Assembly (NCBI GenBank): GCA_029215795.1
Contig: JARDYH010000004.1
Coordinates: 205,882,017 to 205,946,016, forward strand
From: Anniella stebbinsi
Lineage: Eukaryota; Chordata; Lepidosauria; Squamata; Anniellidae
Direction: 5' to 3'
DNA: 64,000 nucleotides
A model generated the notes under the pieces. That model had not been told where the DNA came from, did no database searches, and was given only the letters and a program-made list of their open reading frames with translations. Position 1 is the first letter of the stretch. Each line of letters starts with the position of its first letter. Below are positions 10,842-21,080 of this stretch, in pieces. The position numbers and the translations under genes were made by a program.

Positions 10842-11372
10842 GTGCTAATTAGGAGAAACTTCCTAACAGCAAGAGCTGCTAGACAGTGGAGCAGACCGCC
10901 TCAGGAAATGGGAGACTCTCCTTCACTGAAGGTATTTAAACAAAGGTTGCAGACAGCCATCTGTCAGCGATGCTGTCATTCAGGGGTGTAGAATGTGCAG
11001 CCCTGGGGCCACTTCTTGTGCAGCCCTGCAGCTGGGTTCTGAGATCAGTGTTTTTCCGCTACTAGTAGTGGCAGAGAAACAGCCGTCTCAGGGGTGATAT
11101 CTGGAGGATGGGACAGGCTTTTGCCTCCATCCCTCCCCACACCAATCCCTAGATCTCACTGGGCAGGGAAGAGAGATGTGTGTGTGGCAGGGAAGAATTT
11201 GTGTGTCTGCATGCATGTGCATTCCATGCCCCCAGTCAACGCTGGATTTAGCCCTCAGGGCCTAACAGGTTATGCACTCCTCCTGTACTTGTATCCTGCA
11301 GTGTAGGCCCTGCATTGAGCTGGAGATGGACTAGTTGGCCTCGCAGATCCCTTCTAACTCTAACCTTTTATG
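10842..11372 (+). mobile_element. CR1-type LINE 3' end split by a ~320-bp insert
   Basis: 10842-10977 reads GGAGAAACTTCCTAACAGCA and GGTATTTAAACAAAGGTTGC, typical of a CR1 ORF2 C-terminus on the + strand. 11300-11372 continues with CTGCATTGAGCTGGAGATGG, ACTAGTTGGCCTC and CCCTTCTAACTCTAA, the CR1 terminus. Between them lie about 320 bp starting CAGGGGTGTAGAATGTGCAG that are not CR1; I take this as a younger insertion of unknown type. Confidence 0.7.
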
Positions 11373-12214
11373 GAACGACACCAGCTGTTTTCATTGCTTA
11401 GGGACGAAGCTTCTACTGGCCTGGATAACTGGATAGTGTAAGCAATGACTGATGAAGGGGAGAAACTATGATGTAATATTCTCTGCCCAAGGTGGTTGTC
11501 TTGGGTCGTTTCTGCTTGTTGTGGCTAGTGGCACACTCAGTCCTGGCCATCAGGTTTATTTATGATGCCAAGATGCCACCCATGAAAAGTAGCTGTGAAA
11601 AGCTTCAGCTGCTGATATCTACACAGCCAACTGGTGGTAAAGGCAGAAAGGCAGGGCAGGGCACTGGTCAGTTGGCAACCTCACTGCCTGCACCTGCTCT
11701 TGATGCATCCAAACACCCCACTGCATGCAAAATATCAACCAGCCTAAGTCAATGAACTGAAAAAGGATGGATATTCATCCCAAATCAGCATGATTGACAG
11801 AGGCAATGATGACAATGGTGAGGTGTGGTCCTGTCAATAGCATTTTCCTTCTAATAAGAGAGAGATGGCAGGGTTCAGTTGCCAAATGCCTGAAGCCCTA
11901 CTGGTTCAAAAACCACACTAAGCCGCACTGAACCCTTGTTCAGCAGCTGGTGCAGGTTGAGTGATACCAGTGGAAAACAGAAACTTTATTTTAATTTATC
12001 TCAGGACAAGAATGCCACTTCTAATTTGACTTCCCCAATCACATCACAATTAGTGGAAGTTTGCCCATTGATTTTAGTGGGATAAAGAATTAGACAGTGG
12101 GGCTGAGATACACAGGGGGAGGAAGGGAGACTTTTTAAGTCAAGCTCAGTAATTATATTAGCATGCTTGCAGCAAAACAACAAGAAAAAAACTATGAAGA
12201 CTAGGACTGGAGTC
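11373..12214. other. Upstream intergenic, nothing recognised
   Basis: Ordinary composition. The largest frame (87 codons, 11492-11755) shows no motif I know. Confidence 0.4.
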
Positions 12215-12470
12215 AGATGCACACTTACTGCGGTCTAAGTCCCATTGAATAAAATCTGAATAAACATGCACTGGAATGGGCTGCATAGCTGAGGAAGTCC
12301 CATTGCACTCTGTGAAACTGACGCGTGTTTATTTGGAACTATGATCATTCAGTGCCCCAAGTTTTCGCTGGATGAAGTAGGTTCTTTTGACAGTAATCCT
12401 ACACATCCACTTACGTGGACTGGGCACAGCTTACTTCTGAGCGGACGTGTCTAGGGTTGGGTATTACAGA
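12215..12470. repeat. M8 repeats
   Basis: Contains CTAAGTCCCATTGAATAAAA, GAAGTCCCATTGCACTCTGT and GTAATCCTACACATCCACTT / AGCTTACTTCTGAGCGGACG. These are degenerate forms of the CAATCCTATGCATG...TTACTCAGAAGTAAG repeat common in lizards. At least two degraded copies are adjacent. Confidence 0.5.
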
Positions 12471-12928
12471 TACCTTTGCTTGCTTGTCTGTTTTTAAAAG
12501 TCTATGTGGGGGGAAGGGGAGATGCACAGCCCAAAGAATGCAGGATATTCGCCGAAATCATTCCATGCCCATATGCAATGATAGAAAGGATGGGGATCCT
12601 ACAAAAGTGTTCAATGGGTGAGTGGGATAGTGCTAAAGGCACCTACTAAGGCATATAGAGCAGGGGTGGGCAGAAGGGAAATTGGGGTATACTGGCAGAT
12701 CTTTGGGTGATTTGCAATAGGTCAGCAAGGATATTCTGACCTCCCCCCCCACACACACACACACATTGTTTCATAATAGTATGTTGGAATGAAAGGTTTG
12801 GGGTGACTGGGAGTGGATTCTTGTGAGGAAGGACTATGAGCTCCGTTTAGTTCTGGTACTCAAAACAACATTCCGAAGCTCTTCTTTCATTCTAAGAGTC
12901 TGTCTTTTGCACCTGCTCCAGTCAGTAG

Positions 12929-13156
12929 CAGTGGAGGCTGGTGGCTCCAATTTTGGTGGGGCTGTAAATCCATTCTGGGTTTCAGTCAGAACCCCCAGAA
13001 CTCTAAAGCAGTTATCCAAAATGCTGAATCCTATCCCCCAAAATAGTTTCAGCACCTTGGATAGCTCCTTTAAAGCGACTTTAAAGTGCCTGGTGTTTCT
13101 GATTGAAACCCAAGGATTCACAGCCCCTCTGAAATCGGAGCCAGCAGCTTCCTCTA
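12929..13156. mobile_element. M2 hAT-type MITE with 8-bp TSD, upstream of TACR3
   Basis: The left end CAGTGGAGGCTGGTGGCTCC and the inverted right end (GAGCCAGCAGCTTCCTCTA) bound a 228-bp palindrome-like element. The octamer GTCAGTAG is present on both sides (12921-12928 and 13157-13164). Further copies are at 25096-25291, 32394-32559 and 50126-50308, with a fragment at 23158-23204. The CAGTG end and 8-bp duplication fit hAT. Its right edge is about 270 bp from the TACR3 TATA box. Confidence 0.85.
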
Positions 13157-13204
13157 GTCAGTAGATCCCGGGGTTCTAGTCGATCCACGAAGTGGATCCC
13201 GCAA

Positions 13205-13222
13205 GAGAGAGAGAGAGAGAGC
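13205..13222. repeat. (GA)n microsatellite in promoter region
   Basis: A short run of GA dinucleotides between the M2 element and the CpG-rich promoter. Confidence 0.9.
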
Positions 13223-13428
13223 ATGCATATGAATCCAGAGCGGAGAGTCTCGACGAAATGTTCCCGCCGGTCTTCGGTTCAGAGATCGCCCCCGCGGTCA
13301 CTTCATCCCAACGCTAGCCAAGGGGAGGGGCCGCACGAAGGAGGAAAGCGGGGAGGGGGACAGCGAGCGAGCGAGCAATCTTACCAGCCTATGGAGTCGA
13401 CTAGCCTTGTGCTGGGTCCGCGGAAGCC

Positions 13429-13436
13429 TATAAAAG
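13429..13436 (+). promoter_or_regulatory. TACR3: TATA box of TACR3
   Basis: TATAAAAG in a GC-rich setting, about 236 bp upstream of the start codon. It predicts a transcription start near 13460. No ATG occurs between there and 13672, so the 5' UTR would be about 210 bases with no upstream ATG. Position and sequence are direct; function is inferred. Confidence 0.7.
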
Positions 13437-13671
13437 TGGCTTCGGTTCCAGCTCGCCCCTTCTCGCCTTCGCATTCCTGAACAGCACGAGAGACGCGCGC
13501 CTGGCAGAAGGCGCGGATCTTCCGCGCGCGCCGGAGGGGGAGAGAGAGAGCGGTTCCCACCCCCGCCAGGGTCACTTCCCCTCCGTCCCCAGCTCCAGGG
13601 TGGAGGGGTGGGGCAGAGGCGAGCCGGTTTGCCCGTCGCGCCTGGGGAGAAGCTCCTCGAGGGGGGCGGAG

Positions 13672-14114
13672 ATGACTTCGATCCCCGCGGCCAACAGGAG
13701 CGGCGCCGAGCCCGGCGGCAGCGGCGGCAACTGGAGCGAGGGCTTGTCGCCGCCCGCCGGCAACTTCTCGCCGCCCGCCGCCAACTTTTCCAACCAGTTC
13801 GTGCAGCCGTCGTGGTGCATCGCGCTCTGGTCCTTGGCGTACGGCGTGGTGGTGGCCGTGGCCGTCTTCGGCAACGTGGTGGTGATCTGGATCATCCTGG
13901 CTCACAAACGCATGAGGACGGTGACCAACTACTTCCTGGTCAACTTGGCCTTCTCCGACGCCTCCGTGGCCGCCTTCAACACGCTGGTCAATTTCATCTA
14001 CGCGCTGCACGGCGACTGGTACTTCGGCGAGGCCTACTGCCTTTTCCAGAACTTCTTCCCCATCACCGCCGTCTTCGCCAGCATCTACTCCATGACGGTC
14101 ATTGCCGTGGACAG
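13672..14114 (+). CDS. TACR3: Neurokinin-3 receptor (TACR3), coding exon 1
   Basis: Encodes residues 1-147 plus two bases of Arg148 of a rhodopsin-class GPCR that binds neurokinin B and signals through Gq. The extracellular tail (about residues 1-49) has four N-glycosylation sequons, at N8, N20, N31 and N38. It leads into [18 protein letters not shown], a near-exact match to NK3R. TM1 is about 50-76 with the GN pair at 67-68; TM2 about 87-110 with NLAFSD at 91-96; TM3 about 121-146. C123 is the conserved disulfide cysteine. The exon ends in the DRY motif (D147, R148 split) at donor AG|GTAAGG. The ATG at 13672 has G at -3 and is the first ATG after the TATA box. An upstream in-frame extension to 13600 exists only with GTG and is not used. 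The tail is clearly shorter than the human one as I remember it. Confidence 0.95.
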
Positions 14115-14230
14115 GTAAGGGGCCGTGCGCGAGGAGGGCATGTATGGGTATGCGCCCCGTCAGCTGTCCCGTCGCTCGCTCTGGTACCTGTTCAACCAGC
14201 CAGTTCTCCGGGAGCATCTTCGCTTATTTT

Positions 14231-14916
14231 TGCAGCTCCGCGTTTCTCATCCCCGCCCTCTTCCCCCCTTTTTTTCTGTAGGGCGAATGGATTGCCATGT
14301 CTACATCGCAGTGCCCTTGATCGCCTTTTATATTTAAGAACAGAGGGGCTGCTTTAGCGGATCGGTCCCAACCCAATCTTTCTGCGCCTGGCCACGTGTT
14401 TCTAGGAACGCCTAAGCGGAGGCATGGAAGAGAGAACCTACCCCTGTTATTTTGCCCAGCGCCTGGCATTCAGAAATAGACTGCCTTGGTCAACGGAGGT
14501 TCCGTTTAAACATCATAGGTTTTAGCCATTACCACCCCTGTTACCTATTAATTTATTCACACTCACCCCTTTTCCCCTTTTTCCCCTCCTCTTAATGTCA
14601 TCCAGTTTGTAAGGTGCGCTGGTTCAGCTATCATCTTGCAGTAAAGTGTGTTTTCCTGTTCCCCTTAGGTTTGATCTGATTGTTTCCTTTGCTCCCTGGT
14701 TTTTTTGTTAGCCGCCGGCATCTTCATTAACCAGCCCTCTGTCACTACCCAAGCATCTGCGCTGATCGTGAGACCAGATCTCTGAGTAAATAAAGCTGTT
14801 CAAATTTCCCTCTTCTTTCTTTTTTTAGCCACACTGCTGGGGGAAGATCCATCTCCTGGAAACAGTGGAGAGGGGATTGCTCCCTCCCAGTTGTATTTTA
14901 GAAAACATACACTGGC
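14231..14916. other. Intron 1, no element recognised
   Basis: Just beyond the CpG island; composition falls to ordinary intronic levels. No repeat or RNA gene that I can name. Confidence 0.4.
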
Positions 14917-14985
14917 CATGCTGGCTGGGGATGATGGGTGTGGTAGTCTAACACACCCAGAAGTTGACAGGTTGGGGGAAGGCTG
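14917..14985. repeat. M7 repeat copy
   Basis: CATGCTGGCTGGGGATGATG, GGTGTGGTAGTCTAACACAC and CAGGTTGGGGGAAGGCTG match the M7 core. Confidence 0.6.
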
Positions 14986-15237
14986 TAGGACACCAACTCT
15001 GCTTTCTGTTGTCTCCTCCACTGCAATTGTTCAGATTCATTTCATCCTTTCCTGGGTTCTCTGCTGTGAAATCATTGTGGTGTTTGGAGGCATCCTAGCA
15101 GGTGTGGAATGTTTAACAACCATGTGAGCCTCTCCTCCGTGCATTTGATATTCTGAGAATTCAACTCATGAAAGAGCTTGAGTCCTTCCTGAGGTTCTTT
15201 GGGCTTCAGCAGATGAGATCTCAGTTAGAGAGCCTTG

Positions 15238-15435
15238 GGCGCAATCCTATACATATCTAAGCTGACGTAAAACCCATTCACTTCCATAGGTCTTACTCTC
15301 ATGGAAGTGGGTATAGGATGGTAACCTTAGGGGCACAATCCTATGCATGTTTAGAGGGGGGGACCTCCTACAACTACAACTGAACAAAAGTCCAATTGCA
15401 GGACTTTTTCCTGTCTAAACATGTAGAGGATTAAG
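15238..15435. repeat. M8 repeat, two adjacent copies
   Basis: GGGCGCAATCCTATACATAT ... GTGGGTATAGGATGGTAACC forms one palindrome. It is followed by GGGGCACAATCCTATGCATG ... CTAAACATGTAGAGGATTAA. Typical squamate interspersed repeat. Confidence 0.6.
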
Positions 15436-15924
15436 TCTTTGTAATTATTTGTGCTGCAGTGGGATCTGAGAGCCTGCGTCCTGATGAGGCTTTTATTGTG
15501 CAATCGCCCTGCTTCAGATTTGTACAGGTGGGGGTCCCAATGTCATGTTCTTCCACTCATGACCCATCAGCAAACAGAATATAATGAATGCCACGAACTT
15601 GGCATGCTGTTTTGATTGCAAGTGCATTGCTTAACTTGTTTTAAAATGAAAGGTGTCAGAAAGGTCTAACCTGCCTTCCAAAATGCGCTGTCCTTATTTA
15701 GTGATAAGGGATTGCATTCTGTACATGCTCAGAGGAAGACTCTTCTAATTGCTCTGAGGATGTTCTTGATATGGGTGTTAACATTTTTCCATAATGTGAT
15801 GTTTCGTAATGGGAGTGGGATGCATTCTGTACATGCTCAGAGGTAGGCTCTTATTAATCCAGAGCCCTGCGTTAGCTCTGCAATGTCATCTCTGTACAGA
15901 GGCATTATGGGTAAAGTGTCAGAC
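15436..15924. other. Intron 1, short internal duplication
   Basis: GCATTCTGTACATGCTCAGA occurs at 15713-15732 and again at 15821-15840, each followed by GGAAGACTCTT or GGTAGGCTCTT. This is a ~108-bp direct duplication of an otherwise unrecognised sequence. Confidence 0.5.
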
Positions 15925-16095
15925 TAGGACTGGGGAGACCTCAGTTGGCCATGAAGCTCACTGGGTGACCTTGGGTTAGCCACTGTCTCTCAGACTAACC
16001 TACCTCTCATGGTTGTTGTGCGGATAAAAGGAAGGGAAGCACATATATTGCCCTCATCAACTTGAAAAGAGTGTGAGATATTTGATAAAGAAATA
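15925..16095 (+). mobile_element. Degraded Sauria-SINE-like element
   Basis: GACTGGGGAGACCTCAGTTG, CACTGGGTGACCTTGGGTTA and CTCATGGTTGTTGTGCGGAT correspond to the body of the copy at 3637-3880 (GCTGGGTGACTTTGGGCCAG, CTCACAGGGTTGCTGTTAGG). Confidence 0.6.
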
Positions 16096-16348
16096 TTTAT
16101 TACATCTTTCACCTTTTTATCAAATCTTTTATTTTAAAAATCTGATGCATAATGAGACAATAAATTCCGTAGCTTAATTATCCGTGATGTAAAGGAATAC
16201 TTTATCTTCTCTTCTTAAAATTTGCTTCTTATTGATAAATCATCCTGGGGGTCAGGGGAGTTTGTGTATTTTAAAGAGTCTTGAAATGGTGGGCAAAGAT
16301 GAGCTATGTTGACTAAGAGTTGTCATCCCTAATATTGACAATATTCAT

Positions 16349-16384
16349 ATATATATATATATATAGTGTGTGTGTGTGTGTGTA
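16349..16384. repeat. (TA)n(TG)n microsatellite
   Basis: An alternating TA run passes directly into a TG run. Confidence 0.9.
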
Positions 16385-17015
16385 TGCGTGTTTGTATTTC
16401 TTTTTTTTTCTCACAATGTATTTTCTCTTCTGTTTTGTTGATATTCACAATACAAAGAATTAAAAAAAAACATTTTCAGATGAGTAGGACCCCAGCTGGG
16501 GGTGGAGGCTGGATGTGTGCGACTTGTATGCATTTGTATTTCAAGCTCTACCTCATTTCTAAGCAATGCACACATATAAATAATGGACTCCATTTAAATA
16601 TACATGCATCTGCCTTGCAAATTAGGCCACAAAAGTTATTATCCTGGTGACATAAGATCTATGTTAGCCATTAGTGTCAGACTGATGAACAGAAGGAGTG
16701 GGAAATATAGTTTATAGATACCTCCCTTCCTAGTTAGCTGGAAATGAATCATCTTTCCCAATGCATCACCAGGTGAGTGTTTTTACAAGCTTGACATAAC
16801 ATGTGCATGAAGGTAATTTGTTTAATGTTATGGAGGGGAATGGCATTTGGAAAGGATACCAGCCAGAGGTGGATGCTAAAGAACATACATCTCATGAGGC
16901 TTTCAGATTAAGTGATGTGACCAACATATAGACAAAATTCTGAACACAATCTGCAATATATATTGGTTTAAAGTCCCAATATAGTTTGATATATTTTAGG
17001 TTATCCTGTAAAAAA
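16385..17015. other. Intron 1, nothing recognised
   Basis: A T-rich start is followed by ordinary intronic sequence. Short open frames carry no known motif. Confidence 0.4.
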
Positions 17016-17020
17016 CAAAA

Positions 17021-17125
17021 GCACTGGGCTGAGTCTCGTCAGTGCTTGGATGGGAGATATGTAGGTTGTCTTGAGTTCTATGATGGAAGGAAGGTAGAAT
17101 ATCAGTGTACTAAACTAGATAAACA
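17021..17125 (+). mobile_element. 5S-rRNA-derived SINE, partial copy
   Basis: CTGAGTCTCGTCAGTGCTTG followed by GATGGGAGAT corresponds to the 3' half of 5S rRNA (internal promoter C-box region GGATGGGAGAC). The SINE tail TTGAGTTCTATGATGGAAGG AAGGTAGAATATCAGTG follows (first 20 bases informative). A second, longer copy follows within 40 bp. It is not a functional 5S gene: the 5' half is missing. Confidence 0.65.
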
Positions 17126-17164
17126 TTGTTCGTGAAACAGCTTAGGTTTCTTGTCTCAGGGCAT

Positions 17165-17303
17165 GGTCTGAAGGCACATGAGGCAGCCACCTTGCTGGAC
17201 TTAAGCAGGTTGGGATCTAGTCACTAACTGGATGGGAGACCACATGGGAATCCCATATATGTATGCCACCTTAAGTTCCATGAAGGAAGAAGGTTGAGAT
17301 ACC
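17165..17303 (+). mobile_element. 5S-rRNA-derived SINE, second copy
   Basis: GACTTAAGCAGGTTGGGATC aligns with the 5S A-box/IE region, and CTAACTGGATGGGAGACCAC plus ATGGGAATCCCATATATGTA with the C box and 3' end. The tail TTAAGTTCCATGAAGGAAGA matches the tail of the copy at 17021. The head-to-tail arrangement of the two copies is seen directly. Confidence 0.7.
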
Positions 17304-18250
17304 ATAATTTTTCCAAGCTAAACAATCCCAGCTGTTGCAACCTTCCCTTAATCATTTTAGTTGCCCTTTTGTGCACTTTTTCCAGCTCAATAATACAGTT
17401 TTTTAGGTGTGATGACCAGAGCTGTACATAGTATTCTAAGTGTGGTCGCACCATAGATTTATATAAAGACAGTATGATACTGGCAGTTTTATTTTCAATT
17501 TCTCTTCTTATAATGCCTAACATGGAGTTTGCCTTCTTTACAGCTACCACATACTGGGTTGAAATTTTCATCAAGCTGTCCACCACCAAGATCTCTTTCT
17601 TGTCCAGTCACCGCCAGCTCAGATCCCATCAGGTTATACTTGAAGTTGGGTATTTGGGGGGGGGGGGGGGTTGCCCCAACGTGCATCACTTTACACTTGC
17701 TTACATTGAACTGCAACTGCTATTTGGATACCAATTCTCCCATCTTGGAGAGATCCCTTTGGAACTCTTTACAATCCCTTTGTGTTTTAACAACCTTAAA
17801 TAATTTGGTGTCATCAGCAAACTTGGCCACTTCACTGCTCACTCCTAATTCCAGATCATTTATGAACAAGTTGAAAAGAATTGGTCCCAATATGACCCCC
17901 TTGGGACCTCACTATTTACTTTCCTCCATCGGGAGAGTTTACCATTTATTCTTACTCTCTGCTTTCTGTTCTTTAACCAGTTACTGATCCATAAGAGGAC
18001 CTCTCCTCTTATTCCATGTCTGCTAAGTTTGTTCAGGAGTTTTTGGTGAGGGACTTTATCAAAAGCCTTTTGGAAGTCCAAGTAAACAATGTCCACCAGA
18101 TCTGCCCTGTCTACATGTTGTTGACACTCTCAAAATATTCTAGAAGGTTAGTGAGACAGGGCTTGCCTTTGCAGAAGCTGTGTTGATTCTTCTTCAGCAG
18201 GACTTGCCCTTCTATATGCTTACTAATTTTGTCTTTAATAATGTTCAACC
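17304..18250 (-). mobile_element. CR1-like LINE ORF2 (RT to C-terminus), broken
   Basis: The minus strand encodes a reverse-transcriptase stretch (VYLDFQKAFDKVPHQKLLNK, about 18090-18030) followed by WISNWLKNRKQRV. After frame breaks there is MQFNVSKCKVMHVG (about 17716-17675), then KANSMLGIIRREIENK and YKSMVRPHLEYYVQLWS (about 17540-17400), ending KVHKRATKMIKG. This is the canonical order of a CR1-type LINE. A G-run at 17656-17671 marks one lesion. Inactive. Confidence 0.8.
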
Positions 18251-18838
18251 AACATTTTTGAGGAATGATGGTTCTATTCTACATTAATGATTGTGACGAG
18301 AGAGCTAAGGGTAATGGGTTGGATTTTTTTTACTGCTCCCTTGGGCACTGGAATATGGAGCTTTTTATTGGTTCCATGTTTCTCAGTTCCAGAATTTGCC
18401 CAAATTATATTTGCCCATCCTTGCCATGTTTCCAGTATCACTTATTTCTTTATCTTGTAAGTGCTCCATAAAAGGCAGGTCTTCATGTTTCACTTGGGTG
18501 CTATTCTTTTCTTTCTCAGAGTCATTTCTGAGCCTGCTGCTTGAACAGAGATCAGACGGTGGTTTGCCAGAATTAAAACTTTCTCTCCTCAAGGAGCCAT
18601 TATTCCTAGTCAAAACAAAAACTTCAAAATCCTCCTCTGTGTGGGATAAGTAATGTCCACTGAAATTTGGTGTAATAATAATAAGGGCTCTAGAGATAGT
18701 TGCTTGGATCCCTGCAGGAATTGCCCCAAGCTGTTCAACATAAAAAGGATCATGCAGGAGACAAACTGTTGGAGGCACCTCAGCAAGACAGCTCTCATTT
18801 CCTTCTTCTTTTCCATGAAAATTTAATTCATTTCAAAA
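18251..18838. other. Intron 1, unclassified open frame on minus strand
   Basis: A 131-codon minus frame at 18383-18778 (starting MPPTVCLLHDPFYVEQLG) has no motif I recognise. It may belong to an LTR or LINE remnant adjoining the L1-like piece. I do not assign a function. Confidence 0.3.
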
Positions 18839-18839
18839 C

Positions 18840-19310
18840 AAAGTTAACAATATATACATAATAATAAATTGGGATCGCTAAAGAAACAACACTATTCACT
18901 AATTATAAGTCTATAACCACTATACTTACGGAACATATACAGGAAAATGGTCTAAGCAATATCCAGTGAAAGAATAAAATTACAGTTTATACAGTATATA
19001 AAAGAGCATGTGTGAGTGTATGTTATATTGTGCACTATATGTGTGTATTAATAAGAAAAAAATATAGGGTTGGAATTCGATAAAATGTTTGAAAATCTTC
19101 AACACAGAAAATAAATGGAAACCATGATGCCATAATATCTTCCTTAAAGTTAGGATTTCTTGTTTGCTGCATTTGCTGTGTAAGTTTATACACTGTCAAA
19201 GTCTCCCAAATTTTATCAACCCACTGCTCTTTAGTTGGTTGCTTTGGAGACCTCGAATTACATGCTATACATGGTTTTGCAGCTAGATACAATTGTTTAT
19301 GAAAATTTAT
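18840..19310 (-). mobile_element. L1-like LINE ORF2 C-terminus and 3' UTR
   Basis: The minus frame at 19292-19035 reads ...PKQPTKEQWVDKIWETLTVY KLTQQMQQ... WFPFIF. The pattern W..K..E.L...KLT followed by W.PF is typical of the extreme C-terminus of vertebrate L1 ORF2. The assignment rests on that pattern only. Confidence 0.4.
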
Positions 19311-19474
19311 GCATGAATCCAGAATAATTAGGTTGAAAAAGATGAAGTATAGCTTTAGGAGTTACCAGTAGTCTAACATAAAGAAATTCCTTTGGAACCA
19401 TGTTTCAAAGACTGCTCTAATTTCCAGAGTACTATTCTATACAGCACACGGCAGTAAACCTGGGTTTGCCATAG

Positions 19475-19600
19475 AGCAGGGCTGGGGAACCTGGGTCTCC
19501 ATTTCCTATCAGCCTCAACCAGTCTAGCCAATTGTGAAAGATGATGGGAGTGGAAGTTCATCAAAGTCTGGAGGACTATAGGTACCCCAGCACTGCCATC
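19475..19600. repeat. M7 repeat copy
   Basis: GCAGGGCTGGGGAACCTGGG ... GATGATGGGAGTGGAAGTTC ... matches the M7 pattern (GATGGGAGTTGTAGTCCAAC). Confidence 0.55.
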
Positions 19601-20639
19601 GGGTGTACATTTGACAGGGAGCAGCAACTGGCAGCAACAGTTGTCCTGGCGCTAAAGTCAATGGGGAACTTCAATGCCCCCGTTCACCCTTCTTAGGATT
19701 CTTGTTCTTAAACTGGACTTAGACTGGACAGGTTTTTCATCAGAGGAAATCTTCAAACAGCCGGGTAGGCGTCATGGCTAGGCATGGTTGTGCAACTGTT
19801 GAAGGCTGACATCCCAGCAGATGCCCAGAGATGAGCCCCCTGGAGTTGTTCCTCCTTACCAATGCAACCTGTTTGTTCATCAGCCTCTCGCTCTGACAGC
19901 AGCGTGGTGAGAAAGAGGAGCAGTAGATGTGTGGTATTATGGTTGGTGGATTGCATGTTGGGAGTTGTGGTAGAGGCATGGAAGGGAACTGGGAGGAAGA
20001 GATAATGAAGGGGGAGGAGTCAAGAAGATTGTGGAGGGATAGTATTTGGTTGAGTTTCCGCTTTAATGTAGGTGAAGGATAAAGAAGCATTTAAGTAGCT
20101 GTCTCTGGTGTCTTGCAATGCAACAATTTGGCTTTGAAGGTGGGATGGCTCTTCTACCTTTGACTCCCCACCAGCCTTCCTCCAAACCCGGGTGACCCAG
20201 TGATTCCATTTACTTCTTGGATTCGAATGCTTGATACCTATGTGCCAGCTAATCATAATAAGGAACTTCCAGAGGCAAGGTAGCATGCATTACTCATCTA
20301 CTGCATGGATGCAGAAGCTTAGAGAATCTTCTATAATTTATCTGCTGTGGATAATAAATAAGAGAAAGCTTTGGCTGCTTAAAAGAAACTTTTTCGTGTC
20401 TTTTTTGATGCAGCACTTTGAGTGACACTGAGGAGCACACAAGAGACATGTCCTATTGCCTATGAACATCTGCAACCATCTCAAAACAGCCACCAGCAGC
20501 AATTTGCAGCATTTCATACTATTTTATTTCATTTTATAAATTGTAATTTTTTAATATGTGCCTGGGGAGCTCAGGGGGACAAGAGGGTGCCCTCATAACT
20601 GTGGTTACGGATAGGAGGGAGGTATGGTGTTGGGGGAAC
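19601..20639. other. Intron 1, nothing recognised
   Basis: Short overlapping frames (for example 19740-20090 minus) carry no known motifs. No RNA gene seen. Confidence 0.4.
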
Positions 20640-21080
20640 AACAGGCCAGATGGGGAGAAGAGGGGCTAGATTTCTTAAAGCTATCCCCTCTTTTGGTTCT
20701 TCCCCCAACCAGATGGTTCCTGGCGGCCTTACCAGCTTGCCCTCGAGTTTGGTGCTGCTGCTGCTGCTGCTGAACGCCAGGTCAGTCCAAAACAATATCT
20801 CCCTCATCCATGATCTGATTTGGATGAGGGGGCTGACCTGGTATGTATCACTGAGATTTGGGTGGGTGAACTGGGAGGGTTTAATCTCACCCAGCTTTGC
20901 CCTCCTGAGTACATGGTGCAGCACCAGCACTGACTTGAGGGCCGAGGAGGGGGTTGCCGTGTTCTATAGAAATGTGATCTCCCTCTCTAGGCTTCCTGTT
21001 CATTTGAGTGCGAGTCTTGAGTGCCTCTACTTCGTATTGGGTACTTTCTATGTTGGGTCTCTCTCCTGCCACCTTATTGG
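20640..21080 (+). mobile_element. CR1/L2-type LINE ORF2 endonuclease-domain fragment
   Basis: The + strand frames contain LLLLLLNARSVQNNISLIHD at the start of the apurinic-endonuclease-like domain. After a frame shift there is GVAVFYRNVISLSRLPVHLS followed by ASLECL, the usual next block. A (GCT)n expansion at 20755-20772 encodes the leucine run. Only the N-terminal part of ORF2 is present. Confidence 0.75.

Larger units (their letters stand above)
13240..14230. promoter_or_regulatory. TACR3: CpG island over TACR3 promoter and exon 1
   Basis: CpG dinucleotides are abundant here (for example GCGCGCGCCGG at 13534-13544), in sharp contrast to the CpG-poor flanks. The island covers the TATA box, the 5' UTR, coding exon 1 and the start of intron 1. 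It explains the long antisense and out-of-frame open frames over the same interval, which are by-products of GC-rich sequence. Boundaries are by eye. Confidence 0.8.

Noticed and set aside
13600..13671. N-terminal extension of NK3R from an upstream start
   Set aside because: The only in-frame start at 13600 is GTG. The ATG at 13672 has a G at -3 and is the first ATG after the predicted transcription start.
13381..14217. 278-codon antisense open frame over TACR3 exon 1 (and the 249-codon alternative + frame 13608-14357)
   Set aside because: Both lie within the CpG island, have compositions expected from GC-rich shadow frames, and do not resemble any protein I know. The exon's true frame is fixed by clear NK3R sequence.
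17165..17303. Functional 5S rRNA gene
   Set aside because: The 5' half is missing or too diverged and a SINE tail follows.
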